Assembly (NCBI RefSeq): GCF_011769525.1
Contig: NZ_CP050440.1
Location: forward strand, 2,543,501-2,607,500
Source: Tolypothrix sp. PCC 7910
Lineage (GTDB): Bacteria > Cyanobacteriota > Cyanobacteriia > Cyanobacteriales > Nostocaceae
Length of the DNA stretch: 64,000 nt
Direction of reading: 5' to 3'
A program made the translations under genes and the position numbers. The notes below the pieces were generated by a model, which saw only the letters and a program-made list of their open reading frames with translations, did no database searches and was not told the origin of the DNA. Positions 51,471 to 59,758 of this stretch are shown one piece after another. The stretch's first letter is position 1. Each line of letters begins with the position of its first letter.

Positions 51471-51521
51471 GTTAACAGTCAACAGTCAACAATCAACAAT
51501 CAACAATCAACAATCAACACC
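51471..51521 (+). repeat. GTCAACA/ATCAACA heptamer tandem array
   Basis: Two AGTCAAC followed by four to five AATCAAC heptamers fill the short gap between the permease and ATPase genes. This is the longest uninterrupted run of this repeat class in the window. Confidence 0.85.
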
Positions 51522-51528
51522 ACATTCT

Positions 51529-53217
51529 TTAATCAACCTCCCGTTGCAAACTCCGACGTGCTTCTATAGAAAGTGTTTTGTAACGGCTTTGAGACAGTAC
51601 TAATAATGTGGAACTCATGGAAATCACGAGGATAAATATTGCACCAGCTGCAGCATCGCTGTAGGAAACACTTTCGGTTGCTTTCCAAATATGTGTAGCT
51701 AAGGTGCTAAAGCCAATGGGGGCTAATAATAAGGTTGCTGGTAATTCCCTAATGGCGGTGAGGAATACTAATGCTGCTCCCCCTAGTACTCCCGGAAGCA
51801 CTAGCGGTAAAGTTATAGCTGTGAAAGTCTGCCAAGGTGTTCGTCCCAAAATTCGGGCAGATTCTTCTGATTGGGGATTCACTTGTAAAAGAGAACTCCG
51901 CACTGTGCCTATAGATTGAGAGACAAATAATACTAAATATGCAAATATCAGCATGGGCAAAGTCTGATATACCCAGGGTAAGTAATTAGCTCCCCAAAAT
52001 ACCAACGATATGGCAACAACAATTCCTGGTAAACCAAAGCCAATATAGCTACAACGCTCAATGACTGTAGTAAAGCGGCTAGGAAAACGTACCGAGAGGA
52101 TAGCTACAGGTAGGGCGCAAACCGTGGCCGCGATCGCAGCTAATCCAGCTGCTAATATTGAGTGCCAAGCTAATTCCAGGAGTTTTGGTAAAGCTACGAT
52201 TTCACTGACACCTGTAGTTGTTAAACCCCGCACTAGCCAGAAGCAAGTCACACTGATTGGTAAGACTAAACTTAGGCAAGTTACAAAACAACAAAATAAA
52301 ATTGCTGGTAGTTTCCACGCACCCAGGCGAACTAACGCAGATGAACTCAAAAACCTCATGTGACGGCTGTAATAAGCAGCACGCGATCGCGCTTTGTGTT
52401 CCAACCACAACACCAGCAATACCACACAAACTAACATCAACCCCAATGCTGCTGCTTGATGGCGATCAAATGTATATCGATATTGCAGGAAAATTGCTCG
52501 TGTAAAGGTATCAAACCGCATTACAGAAGTTGTGCCAAAATCTTGCAAGGCATTTAACGCTACTAATAATCCTCCCGCGACAATTGACGGACGGAGAATC
52601 GGTAGCACAATCCGCAAAAAAGTTTGGCGTTGATTGTACCCTAAACTTTTAGCAGCTTCTTCCATTGCTGGGTCAATACCTTGCAACCCTGCTTGCACAC
52701 TCAACAATATATAAGGATAGGAAAATAAAGTTAGTCCTAAAATTGCTCCTGTCCAACCATAGATTTCTGGTAATTCCTGCACTCCTAAAGGTTCTAGCCA
52801 CAGTTGCAACCAACTACCTTTAGGGCCAAAAGCGGCAATCAAAGCGAAACTACCTACATAATCGGGTATTGCTAGGGGTAAAGTAGTAGCAATCAGCCAA
52901 AATTTTCGCCCAGGTAAATCAGTTCGCAAGGTGAGAAATGCCAATGGTAAGGCGATCGCTATTGCCAACATCGTGCTAGCCGCAGCCACGCCTAAACTGT
53001 TGCACAACAACATTAGGGTACGAGGACGCGATACCAAAGCCCATAACTTATCTGTACCTAAACCAGCCGTGCGGATAATTAAGTAAGCTAAGGGTAAAGC
53101 GATCGCCACTGCTGTCAATCCTCCCATAGTTAAAAGAAACCAAGGCGGGCGATCGCTTCTGGGAGAATAGACACTGCGAAAGATTGTGAACGGTGGCGAA
53201 CTGAAGTTCATGGGCAA
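51529..53217 (-). CDS. futB: Ferric iron ABC transporter, permease
   Basis: 562 residues with two fused membrane domains of about six helices each, the FbpB/FutB layout. Each half has a coupling-helix EAA motif: MEEAAKSLGYNQRQTFLRIVLPILRPSI in the first and EESARILGRTPWQTFTAITLPLVLPG in the second. It forms the Fe3+ channel across the cytoplasmic membrane between the binding protein and the ATPase subunit. A 131-bp gap with heptamer repeats separates it from the binding protein gene, the usual place for a partial terminator that raises binding-protein dose. Confidence 0.88.
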   Translation of the reverse strand: MPMNFSSPPFTIFRSVYSPRSDRPPWFLLTMGGLTAVAIALPLAYLIIRTAGLGTDKLWALVSRPRTLMLLCNSLGVAAASTMLAIAIALPLAFLTLRTDLPGRKFWLIATTLPLAIPDYVGSFALIAAFGPKGSWLQLWLEPLGVQELPEIYGWTGAILGLTLFSYPYILLSVQAGLQGIDPAMEEAAKSLGYNQRQTFLRIVLPILRPSIVAGGLLVALNALQDFGTTSVMRFDTFTRAIFLQYRYTFDRHQAAALGLMLVCVVLLVLWLEHKARSRAAYYSRHMRFLSSSALVRLGAWKLPAILFCCFVTCLSLVLPISVTCFWLVRGLTTTGVSEIVALPKLLELAWHSILAAGLAAIAATVCALPVAILSVRFPSRFTTVIERCSYIGFGLPGIVVAISLVFWGANYLPWVYQTLPMLIFAYLVLFVSQSIGTVRSSLLQVNPQSEESARILGRTPWQTFTAITLPLVLPGVLGGAALVFLTAIRELPATLLLAPIGFSTLATHIWKATESVSYSDAAAGAIFILVISMSSTLLVLSQSRYKTLSIEARRSLQREVD

Positions 53218-53292
53218 CTAAGACTTTTGCACTTGTGGCTGATATATGCAAATAAGATAGGAGCAGCTATTACGCCTTTAAATTAGATCTTT

Positions 53293-53330
53293 CCAGTCAA
53301 CAGTCAACCATCAACAGTCAACCGTCAACC
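53293..53330 (+). repeat. GTCAACA heptamer tandem array
   Basis: Five GTCAAC(A/C) units (with one ATCAACA) lie between the binding-protein and permease genes of the iron importer. Confidence 0.8.
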
Positions 53331-53348
53331 CTACCTTATCTTTGTGAT

Positions 53349-54359
53349 TTACAACAAACCAGCTTCTTGCAGTAACGCAAGTGTTCCCTTGAGGTCGGAT
53401 AATTTACTGAGATCCATTTGGGGAGATTGCAACTTATTTAATGGCATTTGCTGTTGCGCTACAGGAATCCCTCTGACTAAAGGATATTCGTAAAACTGTT
53501 GAGTCAGGTACTTTTGCACTTCTGGTCTGAGCATATAAGCGACAAACTTCTCTGCATCGCTTTTCTGGTCAGTGGTATTTAGCACTGCTAAACCTGCGAC
53601 ATTAATTAACGCACCAGCATCACCTCTTGTATGGTGAATTGCGACCGGAAAATTAGGATTGGTTTTGGTAAATCGGTACAAGTAATAGTTATTAACTAAA
53701 CCCAGGGCGATTTCTCCTTTACCCAAAGCTTCAACAATGGCGCTATTACCGCTATAAGCTTTGGCTTGATTATTTTTCATGGCTTTTAACCACTCTAGGG
53801 TTTTTTGATCCCCCTGCATTAAACGCATTGCAGTTACAAATGATTGAAACGAGCCGTTAGTCGGAGACCAGCCTACTTTACCCCGCCACTTGGGATCAGT
53901 CAGTTGCATAACGCTGGTGGGAAGTTCGTTCTTTTTCACTAGTTTGGTGTTGTAATCAATCACCCGCGCCCGCCCAGAAATGCCAATCCATTGACCTGCG
54001 GGAGAGCGAAATTTTTGATCGACTTGATTCAGTAATTGACTTGGTAAAGGTACTGTTCTTCCTTCTTTGGCGACAGCACCCAAAGACCCAGCATCCTGAG
54101 CATAAAAAATATCTGCTCGGCTATTTTTACCTTCTTCAATGAGAGCGATCGCCAATTCTGTTGAGTCACCATAGCGGACTTCAATTGGTATCCCCAAATC
54201 TTTTTTCGCCTTTTCAATCAGGGGAGCCATGATTTTTTCTTCTCGTCCTGAATAAATTGTTAAGGTTTTTGACTGAGCTAATGCTGAAGTTTTCAACCCC
54301 AAGCCGACAAATATACCTGCTAGTAAAAATGAGATTTGTCCTACTCGAATTGGCATCAT
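53349..54359 (-). CDS. futA: Ferric iron-binding periplasmic protein
   Basis: 336 residues from the ATG preceded by a GAAGG ribosome site. An upstream in-frame start at 54413 would place 18 residues before the signal peptide. Signal peptide MMPIRVGQISFLLAGIFVG with cleavage after ALAQ. The mature part is FbpA/FutA-like: TIYSGREEKIMAPLIEKAKKD, RADIFYAQDAGSLGA, NGSFQSFVTAMR, LGLVNNYYLYRF (the paired Fe-binding Tyr) and FVAYMLRPEVQKYL. It captures Fe3+ in the periplasm. No Fur box that I can recognise is visible upstream. Confidence 0.92.
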   Translation of the reverse strand: MMPIRVGQISFLLAGIFVGLGLKTSALAQSKTLTIYSGREEKIMAPLIEKAKKDLGIPIEVRYGDSTELAIALIEEGKNSRADIFYAQDAGSLGAVAKEGRTVPLPSQLLNQVDQKFRSPAGQWIGISGRARVIDYNTKLVKKNELPTSVMQLTDPKWRGKVGWSPTNGSFQSFVTAMRLMQGDQKTLEWLKAMKNNQAKAYSGNSAIVEALGKGEIALGLVNNYYLYRFTKTNPNFPVAIHHTRGDAGALINVAGLAVLNTTDQKSDAEKFVAYMLRPEVQKYLTQQFYEYPLVRGIPVAQQQMPLNKLQSPQMDLSKLSDLKGTLALLQEAGLL

Positions 54360-54778
54360 ACAACTAACCTTCGATGATGAATTAGAGACAAATATTCTGC
54401 AAAATTGTGTCAATTGAGAAATATGTGTTACTTATCAACTTTTTTGAGTAATTCAAGGTTAGGTTAAAGGATGATTTAGTTTAAATTTAGGTAATCAAGA
54501 GATTAAATAGGCTATATAATAGTAATTTAAAATCTACTTTGAAACTATGTTTCTATAAAATTTAGAACATAAATATTTTATTATTGTTCAATAAAAAGCG
54601 ACTACTAAGGCTGCAATACTTTGCTTCTACTCTAAAATCAACAGATAAGCTATTACACATAAAACTTGCATAATATTGTTAATTTTTGACTGTTAGCAGT
54701 TAACAAATTCTACAAGTAATCATGCAATTTATATGTATTTTAGCTGATTAGTTAATGATGCTTCAAAGGAAAAATAAC
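54360..54778. other. 419-bp gap upstream of the RiPP region
   Basis: AT-rich divergent gap with a partial heptamer palindrome at 54687-54706 (GACTGTTAGCAGTTAACA). It holds the promoters of futA (minus) and of the RiPP genes (plus). Nothing else recognised. Confidence 0.5.
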
Positions 54779-55021
54779 ATGGAAAAGCGCAAAAGCAATT
54801 ACGACGGTCATTTAGAAATTAATAGCCTAATTGATGATGCTGTCAATAATGCGATCGCTCGCCGCAATCAAGGTTTAGATGCAGAAGATGCTTTGTTAGA
54901 AGATGTATCTACTGAAGAAGCAAAAAATGTTGCAGGTGGTCTAGCAACTACAACAATTGGCTTAATTATTAAACCTCCGATTACTATAGGAATCATCGCT
55001 ATCCCAAATCCCACCATTTAG
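54779..55021 (+). CDS. Probable RiPP precursor with GG leader and Ile/Pro/Thr-rich core
   Basis: 80 residues from an ATG with an AAAGGA ribosome site (an upstream start at 54755 is less likely). An acidic helical leader (LDAEDALLEDVSTEEAKNVAGG) ends in a double Gly typical of C39-peptidase cleavage. The remaining 26 residues (LATTTIGLIIKPPITIGI...) contain five Thr, four Pro, and no Cys, Ser or Tyr. The leader is not of the Nif11 type seen in the next two precursors. It begins the same gene run as the radical SAM maturase. Without Tyr it cannot be a substrate for tyramine excision, so it probably receives a different modification or acts in another way. Confidence 0.6.
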   Translation: MEKRKSNYDGHLEINSLIDDAVNNAIARRNQGLDAEDALLEDVSTEEAKNVAGGLATTTIGLIIKPPITIGIIAIPNPTI

Positions 55022-55054
55022 CTATCCAGATTCTCGTCACTGAAGGCTAAATTG

Positions 55055-55492
55055 ATGGAAAACATTGCTGTTGATAAAACTACACTTTGCCCCAGTGCTA
55101 GACCAGAACCAGAGAATAGTGTGGTTTTCGGTATTATCAGTGGAACAGTAGCAGAACCACGTGTAGCTTATCTCAAACAGTCCCAAGTACTTACAGATGA
55201 ACTGATAGCAAAGGCTAGCCCAATTACACCAGGCGAAATTTTTCGCACAGCCGCACCTTGTGCTGCAAAGGGTTGTCAACATTTTGATGGACAAGATTGT
55301 GGTCTAGCTATGCGAGTTGTGGAAAAGTTACCTGCAATAGCAAAGGATTTACCACCTTGTTCCATCCGCCGAGATTGTCGGTGGTGGAAACAAGAAGGTA
55401 AAGCAGCTTGTATGCGTTGTTCCCAAGTTATTACAGATAACTATAATGCTTCTGAACTAGCCATTGAAGTAGCAACACCAACTGCTCATTAA
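55055..55492 (+). CDS. Cys-rich PlpY-like partner of the radical SAM maturase (probable)
   Basis: 145 residues from an ATG with GAAGG 8 bp upstream. Eight Cys residues are arranged as one near the start (TTLCPSARPEPENSVVFG), CAAKGCQHFDGQDC, and CSIRRDCRWWKQEGKAACMRC, suggesting a bound metal or Fe-S cluster. Similar small proteins, often labelled 'nitrogen fixation protein', stand beside nif11-class radical SAM maturases in cyanobacteria. In the characterised plp system a small partner protein, PlpY, is needed for splicing, and I infer this is its counterpart. It lies 33 bp after the first precursor. Function by context, not by motif. Confidence 0.6.
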   Translation: MENIAVDKTTLCPSARPEPENSVVFGIISGTVAEPRVAYLKQSQVLTDELIAKASPITPGEIFRTAAPCAAKGCQHFDGQDCGLAMRVVEKLPAIAKDLPPCSIRRDCRWWKQEGKAACMRCSQVITDNYNASELAIEVATPTAH

Positions 55493-55534
55493 ACCAAGTT
55501 TAGAACTATTTTGAAGTAATTTCAGGCAAATATC

Positions 55535-55852
55535 ATGTCCTTAGAAAATGTCAGAGCTTTCTACGAAAGGCTAGCATCTGATGAAGCTTTCCGTGTTCAA
55601 ATTCAGGGTGTTGAAAGCAAAGATGTTGGTAGAGAACTTTTGCAAAATTCTGGGTTTGATTTTACCCAGTCAGAATTTGAAGAATATACAGAGCAATTGT
55701 TAGCAAAAAGTGCCTCTAATGATGATTTAAAAGACCTCAACGAGCAAGAGCTAGAAGCTGTTTTTGGGGGAGCGATACCTGTGATTTTTCCTGGTGGTTT
55801 ACCCATCCTCATGTACGGAGTTGTGATCACATCAATTCGTTGGTTGTTCTAA
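55535..55852 (+). CDS. Nif11-leader RiPP precursor, core with one MYGVV motif
   Basis: 105 residues. The 79-residue leader is a Nif11 (N11P) type: MSLENVRAFYERL, DFTQSEFEEYTEQLL, then LEAVFGG with the double-Gly cleavage site. The 26-residue core (AIPVIFPGGLPILMYGVVIT...) carries MYG followed by VV. XYG is the target motif of plp-type spliceases, which remove the tyramine part of Tyr and leave an alpha-keto-beta-amino amide. The leader is ~70% identical to that of the next gene, a duplication. Substrate assignment is inferred from the neighbouring maturase. Confidence 0.85.
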   Translation: MSLENVRAFYERLASDEAFRVQIQGVESKDVGRELLQNSGFDFTQSEFEEYTEQLLAKSASNDDLKDLNEQELEAVFGGAIPVIFPGGLPILMYGVVITSIRWLF

Positions 55853-55916
55853 TTCATCTTTGGCAACTTTAAAGTTGCCAAATTCCCCATAAGAGATTTT
55901 TCACTAGGAGAAAACT

Positions 55917-56270
55917 ATGTCTTTAGAAAACGTTAGAGCCTTCTATGAAAGGTTAGTTAGTGATGATACTTTTCGTACCCAAATGCAAGGGGTTGAAAGT
56001 AAAGACGAATGTAGCCAAGTTGTCAAAAGCGCTGGTTACGATTTTACTCAAGAAGAGTTTGAAGAATATACAACTAAATTATTAGAATCAAATGCTCCCG
56101 ATCAAGACCTCACAGATTTAAGTGAGCAAGAACTAGAAGCCGTCTTTGGTGGGATATTAGGCAAGCCCATAATACAGCCTTTATATGGAGTAGTTGTGTG
56201 GCCTCCGATTAAATGGCCGCCTATTTATCCGCAGCCTTTGTATGGAGTTGTCACCACCGATGGCGTTTAA
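55917..56270 (+). CDS. Nif11-leader RiPP precursor, core with two LYGVV motifs
   Basis: 117 residues, AGGAG ribosome site. Same 79-residue Nif11 leader type ending in LEAVFGG. The 38-residue core contains PLYGVVVWPPIKWPPI and then PQPLYGVV, so the XYG motif occurs twice, 22 residues apart, around a symmetric WPPI(K/Y) centre. If the splicease acts on both, two tyramine losses are expected in one peptide. The core is rich in Pro, Val and Ile and has no Cys or Ser. Confidence 0.85.
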   Translation: MSLENVRAFYERLVSDDTFRTQMQGVESKDECSQVVKSAGYDFTQEEFEEYTTKLLESNAPDQDLTDLSEQELEAVFGGILGKPIIQPLYGVVVWPPIKWPPIYPQPLYGVVTTDGV

Positions 56271-56388
56271 TCAGGCTGAATAAAAGCTGAGACTTATGGG
56301 GACGAATAAAAATATGTTTGTCCCCTAGTAAAAAAATTGATGAAGGAATTATTCTCAATTTTGAATTTTGAATTCGGAGCGAAGCGAC

Positions 56389-57645
56389 GTGACTTATCGC
56401 AGAATTAGTTATGCGGTTTGGGAAATTACTTTGAAGTGCAATCTTGCATGTCAACACTGTGGTTCTCGTGCTGGACATACAAGGGCAAAAGAACTTTCTA
56501 CGGAAGAAGCCCTTGATTTGGTTAAGCAGATGGCAGATGTTGGGATTACAGAAGTAACTTTGATTGGTGGAGAAGCTTTTCTGCGTCCTGACTGGCTGGA
56601 AATAGCCCAAGCAGTTACCCAAGCAGGGATGCTTTGTGGTATGACCACTGGAGGTTATGGCATTACTTTAGAAACAGCACGCCGCATGAAAGAGGCAGGA
56701 ATTCAAGTAGTTTCTGTCTCTGTTGACGGTTTAGAAGCAACTCACGATCGCATTCGTGGTAGACAAGGTGCTTGGCAATGGGCATTTAAAACCATGAACA
56801 ACCTTAAGCAAGCAGGTATTCCCTTTGGTTGCAATACCCAAATTAATCGCCTATCTGCACCAGAATTTCCCCTGATTTATGAATATCTGCGCGATGCGGG
56901 AATATTTGCTTGGCAAATTCAATTAACTGTACCAATGGGGAATGCAGCCGATAATAACGAGATTTTATTGCAACCCTATGAATTACTAGATGTATACCCG
57001 ATGATTGCCCGTGTTGCTCAACGAGCCAAGCAAGAAGGTGTCAAAGTTCAGCCAGGAAATAATATCGGCTACTATGGCCCCTATGAGCGATTTTTACGGG
57101 GTGGCGATGCTTGGTCTTTTTGGCAAGGTTGCAGTGCTGGTTTGTCGGCTTTAGGTATTGAAGCCGATGGCGCAATTAAAGGTTGCCCTTCACTGCCAAC
57201 TACAGCTTACACTGGGGGAAATATCCGCGATCGCTCTTTACGCAGCATCATAGAAGAAACCGAAGAACTGCGGTTTAATATCGGCGCTGGTACTCCCAAG
57301 GGTACAGAACATTTATGGGGTTTTTGCAAAACTTGTGAATTTGCTGAACTCTGTCGAGGTGGTTGCAGTTGGACTGCACATGTATTTTTTGACAAGCGAG
57401 GTAACAATCCCTATTGTCATCATCGTGCCCTGACTCAAGAAAAACAAGGCATCCGCGAGAGAGTATTTCTGCAACGCCAAGCAGACGGAAATCCTTTTGA
57501 TAATGGAGAATTTGCTTTGATTGAGGAACCGATTAATACTCCTTGGCCAGAAAACGATCCGCTTCACTTTACTGCTGACCGTATTCAATGGCCAGAAAGT
57601 TGGCAAGCAGAAGCAATACCACCATCTTTAGTTGTTTTGAGTTAA
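56389..57645 (+). CDS. Radical SAM/SPASM Nif11-peptide maturase (PlpX-like splicease)
   Basis: 418 residues from a GTG with GGAG 9 bp upstream. A TTG at 56368 would place the start inside a dispersed repeat (TTTTGAATTCGGAGCGAAGC). The [4Fe-4S]-SAM motif is C17-x3-C21-x2-C24 (CNLACQHC), followed by GGEAFLRPDW (SAM contact) and VSVSVDGLEATHDRIRG. A C-terminal SPASM region has GCSAGLSALGIEADGAIKGC, CKTCEFAELCRGGCSW and YCHH for extra clusters. This fits the 'nif11-class peptide radical SAM maturase 3' type, the group containing PlpX. The precursors with XYG motifs directly upstream support tyramine excision as its reaction. All cluster Cys are present. Confidence 0.85.
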   Translation: MTYRRISYAVWEITLKCNLACQHCGSRAGHTRAKELSTEEALDLVKQMADVGITEVTLIGGEAFLRPDWLEIAQAVTQAGMLCGMTTGGYGITLETARRMKEAGIQVVSVSVDGLEATHDRIRGRQGAWQWAFKTMNNLKQAGIPFGCNTQINRLSAPEFPLIYEYLRDAGIFAWQIQLTVPMGNAADNNEILLQPYELLDVYPMIARVAQRAKQEGVKVQPGNNIGYYGPYERFLRGGDAWSFWQGCSAGLSALGIEADGAIKGCPSLPTTAYTGGNIRDRSLRSIIEETEELRFNIGAGTPKGTEHLWGFCKTCEFAELCRGGCSWTAHVFFDKRGNNPYCHHRALTQEKQGIRERVFLQRQADGNPFDNGEFALIEEPINTPWPENDPLHFTADRIQWPESWQAEAIPPSLVVLS

Positions 57646-57669
57646 AGCAAATTTGACAATCCAAATTAT

Positions 57670-57861
57670 ATGAATGATAGCTCCATTAATTCTCTGCCTA
57701 AAACAGATGTCGATCAATCTCCGGCTGACTTAGATTCTCCAGCACCGCTTTTACCTCGTTTGGCTTGGAATAGCCAAATAGCTTATATGCGAGTTGTCTT
57801 TAAAGCTAAAAAGGCTTTAGATCGCATCGAGCAAGAAGCAGGTACTTTAGGAAAATACTAG
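57670..57861 (+). CDS. Small hypothetical protein in the RiPP region, 63 residues
   Basis: ATG-started, 24 bp after the maturase gene. An acidic, Pro-rich first half (SPADLDSPAPLLPRL) is followed by a basic helical second half (YMRVVFKAKKALDRIEQEAG). It lacks a GG site, so it is not an obvious precursor. It has no Cys and no known domain. Its position suggests co-transcription with the maturase. No clear ribosome site, so moderate confidence that it is expressed. Confidence 0.45.
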   Translation: MNDSSINSLPKTDVDQSPADLDSPAPLLPRLAWNSQIAYMRVVFKAKKALDRIEQEAGTLGKY

Positions 57862-57896
57862 TGTTTTTTTTGATAAAATTCCATCAAAATTTGTTT

Positions 57897-58094
57897 ATGT
57901 CTAGACTGAGAATTGGTGACTTAAATTCTGCTGGTTCTGAATTGTTCCAAGATTCTGAAACTTTTCTTTTAGACTTAAAAGATGATGAAATTTTGATGCA
58001 TCATGGGGGAATTTTTATAACTACTAACATCAGTGTAATTAATGTTCCTATCTCCGAAGATATTTTTGCACCGTCTATTTCCTTCATTCGCTGA
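57897..58094 (+). CDS. GG-leader RiPP precursor, Ser/Thr-rich core without Cys
   Basis: 65 residues from the ATG (MSRLRIGDL). An in-frame start at 57861 would add 12 residues unlike the family. Leader pattern (I-x-x-L-x-x-A-G-x-x-L-F-x-x-x-E-x-F-L) is shared with the precursors at 63.0-64.0 kb and ends in HHGG. The 27-residue core (IFITTNISVINVPISED...) has two Thr, four Ser and no Cys. It is the first precursor of the second system and is separated from its kinase/lyase genes by a terminator, so it is probably made in excess. Confidence 0.7.
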   Translation: MSRLRIGDLNSAGSELFQDSETFLLDLKDDEILMHHGGIFITTNISVINVPISEDIFAPSISFIR

Positions 58095-58124
58095 TTGAAG
58101 ATTAACTAGATTGCGGTTGTTCAG

Positions 58125-58155
58125 AACCCCGATTTTGTGAAAAAGTCGGGGTTTT
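58125..58155 (+). terminator. Rho-independent terminator after the 57.9-kb precursor
   Basis: Stem AACCCCGA (58125-58132) / TCGGGGTT (58146-58153), with further TTTT/AAAA pairing inside, followed by a short T-run. It lies 31 bp after the precursor stop and fits a stop or partial stop of the upstream RiPP transcript. Confidence 0.7.
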
Positions 58156-58574
58156 ATGACCTCCGATAATTTATTTGGCGGACTACTAAGTTAAAGGATA
58201 TTGCTCCTCTAGCTTTATCTCTGAGAACTTACGCAACAAGCCTCTCAAGTCATTTGCAGAACACTATTATCATTGATTGAATCATACTAAAACAATTAGG
58301 TTCCAAAAACATAACCGTTCTAGTTGTTTTAATAATATTTCAATGGCAAACTATCAAATGTAGTTGCTAACACACTCATGGGGTAATTCGACCAACCCCT
58401 CAACTAGTAGCATCAGAGGTTTTATTTTCTCGTTGCTGTAGTTTATTTTTCGCTATAAACCCTCACTAATCATGAGGGTTAATTCCTAAATTTCATAAAT
58501 AACATTTTCAAAAATGTGATTTAAAAATCACTATTTAGCAGCAAAACCAAGATTTCAATTTAAATTGAGAGCTT
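58156..58574. other. Gap before the kinase gene, with one hairpin
   Basis: AT-rich. A second inverted repeat at 58458-58480 (AACCCTCA / TGAGGGTT, 7-bp loop) lies ~95 bp before the kinase start and has no T-tract. It could be a regulatory hairpin in the leader of the kinase transcript. No gene seen. Confidence 0.5.
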
Positions 58575-59732
58575 ATGAGCTTCATCTTAAACATTGATCA
58601 CGTTTTCAGTTATTTAATTGCACAGGGACTATGTAATCAATTTGATAAACCTCCCTGCAAGATAGAACCACTGACAGCAAAAAACTTTAATTTATTACTG
58701 ACTTTTGCAGATAGCCGTAAGCTTCTGGTAAAGCAAGAACGACATAATCAAGAAGGTAAAACTGCGGGTGAGTTTGTAGCTGAGTGGCAAATTCACGAGT
58801 TATTACAGCAATTTCCAAATCTTGGTGAGTATCGCCATTTTTTACCAGAGGTACTGCATTTTGATGCAGATAATTCCATTATTGTCTTTAGATATCTAGA
58901 TAATTATCTAGACTTAATGGATTTTTATACAAAAGGCAACTCTTTCCCAACAGAAATTGCTACAGAAGTTGGTAGTATCTTAAGCACTATTCATCGTGAT
59001 ACTTTTAACCAGCAAGAATATCAAGAATTTTTCTCGCACTCTTCAGATAATTTCATGATTGACCAAGTATCATATTTGGTGCAGAGATTAGAAAGAGTAG
59101 AACCAGAAATTTTTGGCTTGGTACCTGATGATGGGTTGAAGTTCTTTGTTCTCTATCAGCGTTATGATAGCTTGGGAGAAGCGATCGCAGAACTAGGTAA
59201 TGCTGTAATTCCTGCTTGTTTAACCCACAATGACCTGAAACTCAATAATATCCTGCTGCAAAAAGATTGGCAGTCCTCCAGCAATAATATCATCCGCTTA
59301 ATTGATTGGGAACGTTCTGCTTGGGGAGATCCAGCATTGGATTTGGGAACACTTATTGGTAGCTATTTGCAAATTTGGCTAGGTAGCTTAGTCATTAGTA
59401 ATTCTTTGAGTCTCGAAGAATCTCTGCGTTTAGCAATTACACCTTTAGAACTACTTCAACCTTCCATTGGCGCATTGACTCAAGCGTACTTAAGCAGCTT
59501 TCCAGAAATTATAGAACACCGCCCAGATTTTTTACAGCGAGTAGTGCAATTTACAGGTTTTGCCTTAATTCAACAAATTCAGGCAATGATTCAATATCAA
59601 AAATATTTTGGCAATACAGGAATTGCTATGCTGCAAGTTGCTAAAACATTATTATGTCGTCCTATACAATCAATGCCAACAATTTTTGGGAATGCTGTTA
59701 CAGAACTAAACCGTTTAACTAATGCTAAATAA
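58575..59732 (+). CDS. Phosphotransferase-fold peptide kinase (LanK/LxmK/TvaC-like)
   Basis: 385 residues of the aminoglycoside-phosphotransferase/protein-kinase-like fold. ATP-site Lys53 (LLVKQER), catalytic loop HNDLKLNN with D220, and metal-binding DWE with D244 (LIDWERSAWGDPALDLG) are all intact. In class V lanthipeptide and thioamitide pathways a protein of this fold phosphorylates Ser/Thr of the precursor, and a HopA1-like protein then eliminates phosphate. The very next gene is HopA1-like, which makes that role much more likely than antibiotic resistance. First of four closely spaced genes (gap to the next 26 bp). Confidence 0.8.
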   Translation: MSFILNIDHVFSYLIAQGLCNQFDKPPCKIEPLTAKNFNLLLTFADSRKLLVKQERHNQEGKTAGEFVAEWQIHELLQQFPNLGEYRHFLPEVLHFDADNSIIVFRYLDNYLDLMDFYTKGNSFPTEIATEVGSILSTIHRDTFNQQEYQEFFSHSSDNFMIDQVSYLVQRLERVEPEIFGLVPDDGLKFFVLYQRYDSLGEAIAELGNAVIPACLTHNDLKLNNILLQKDWQSSSNNIIRLIDWERSAWGDPALDLGTLIGSYLQIWLGSLVISNSLSLEESLRLAITPLELLQPSIGALTQAYLSSFPEIIEHRPDFLQRVVQFTGFALIQQIQAMIQYQKYFGNTGIAMLQVAKTLLCRPIQSMPTIFGNAVTELNRLTNAK

Positions 59733-59758
59733 ATCATTTCATAGCAAGTAAATAATTT

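Noticed and set aside
54360-54778. Fur box upstream of the iron-binding protein gene
   Set aside because: I could not find a convincing GATAAT-type inverted array; iron control is plausible but not supported by sequence here.
58575-59732. Aminoglycoside resistance phosphotransferase
   Set aside because: Fold is shared, but the adjacent HopA1-like gene and precursor peptides point to a RiPP Ser/Thr kinase.
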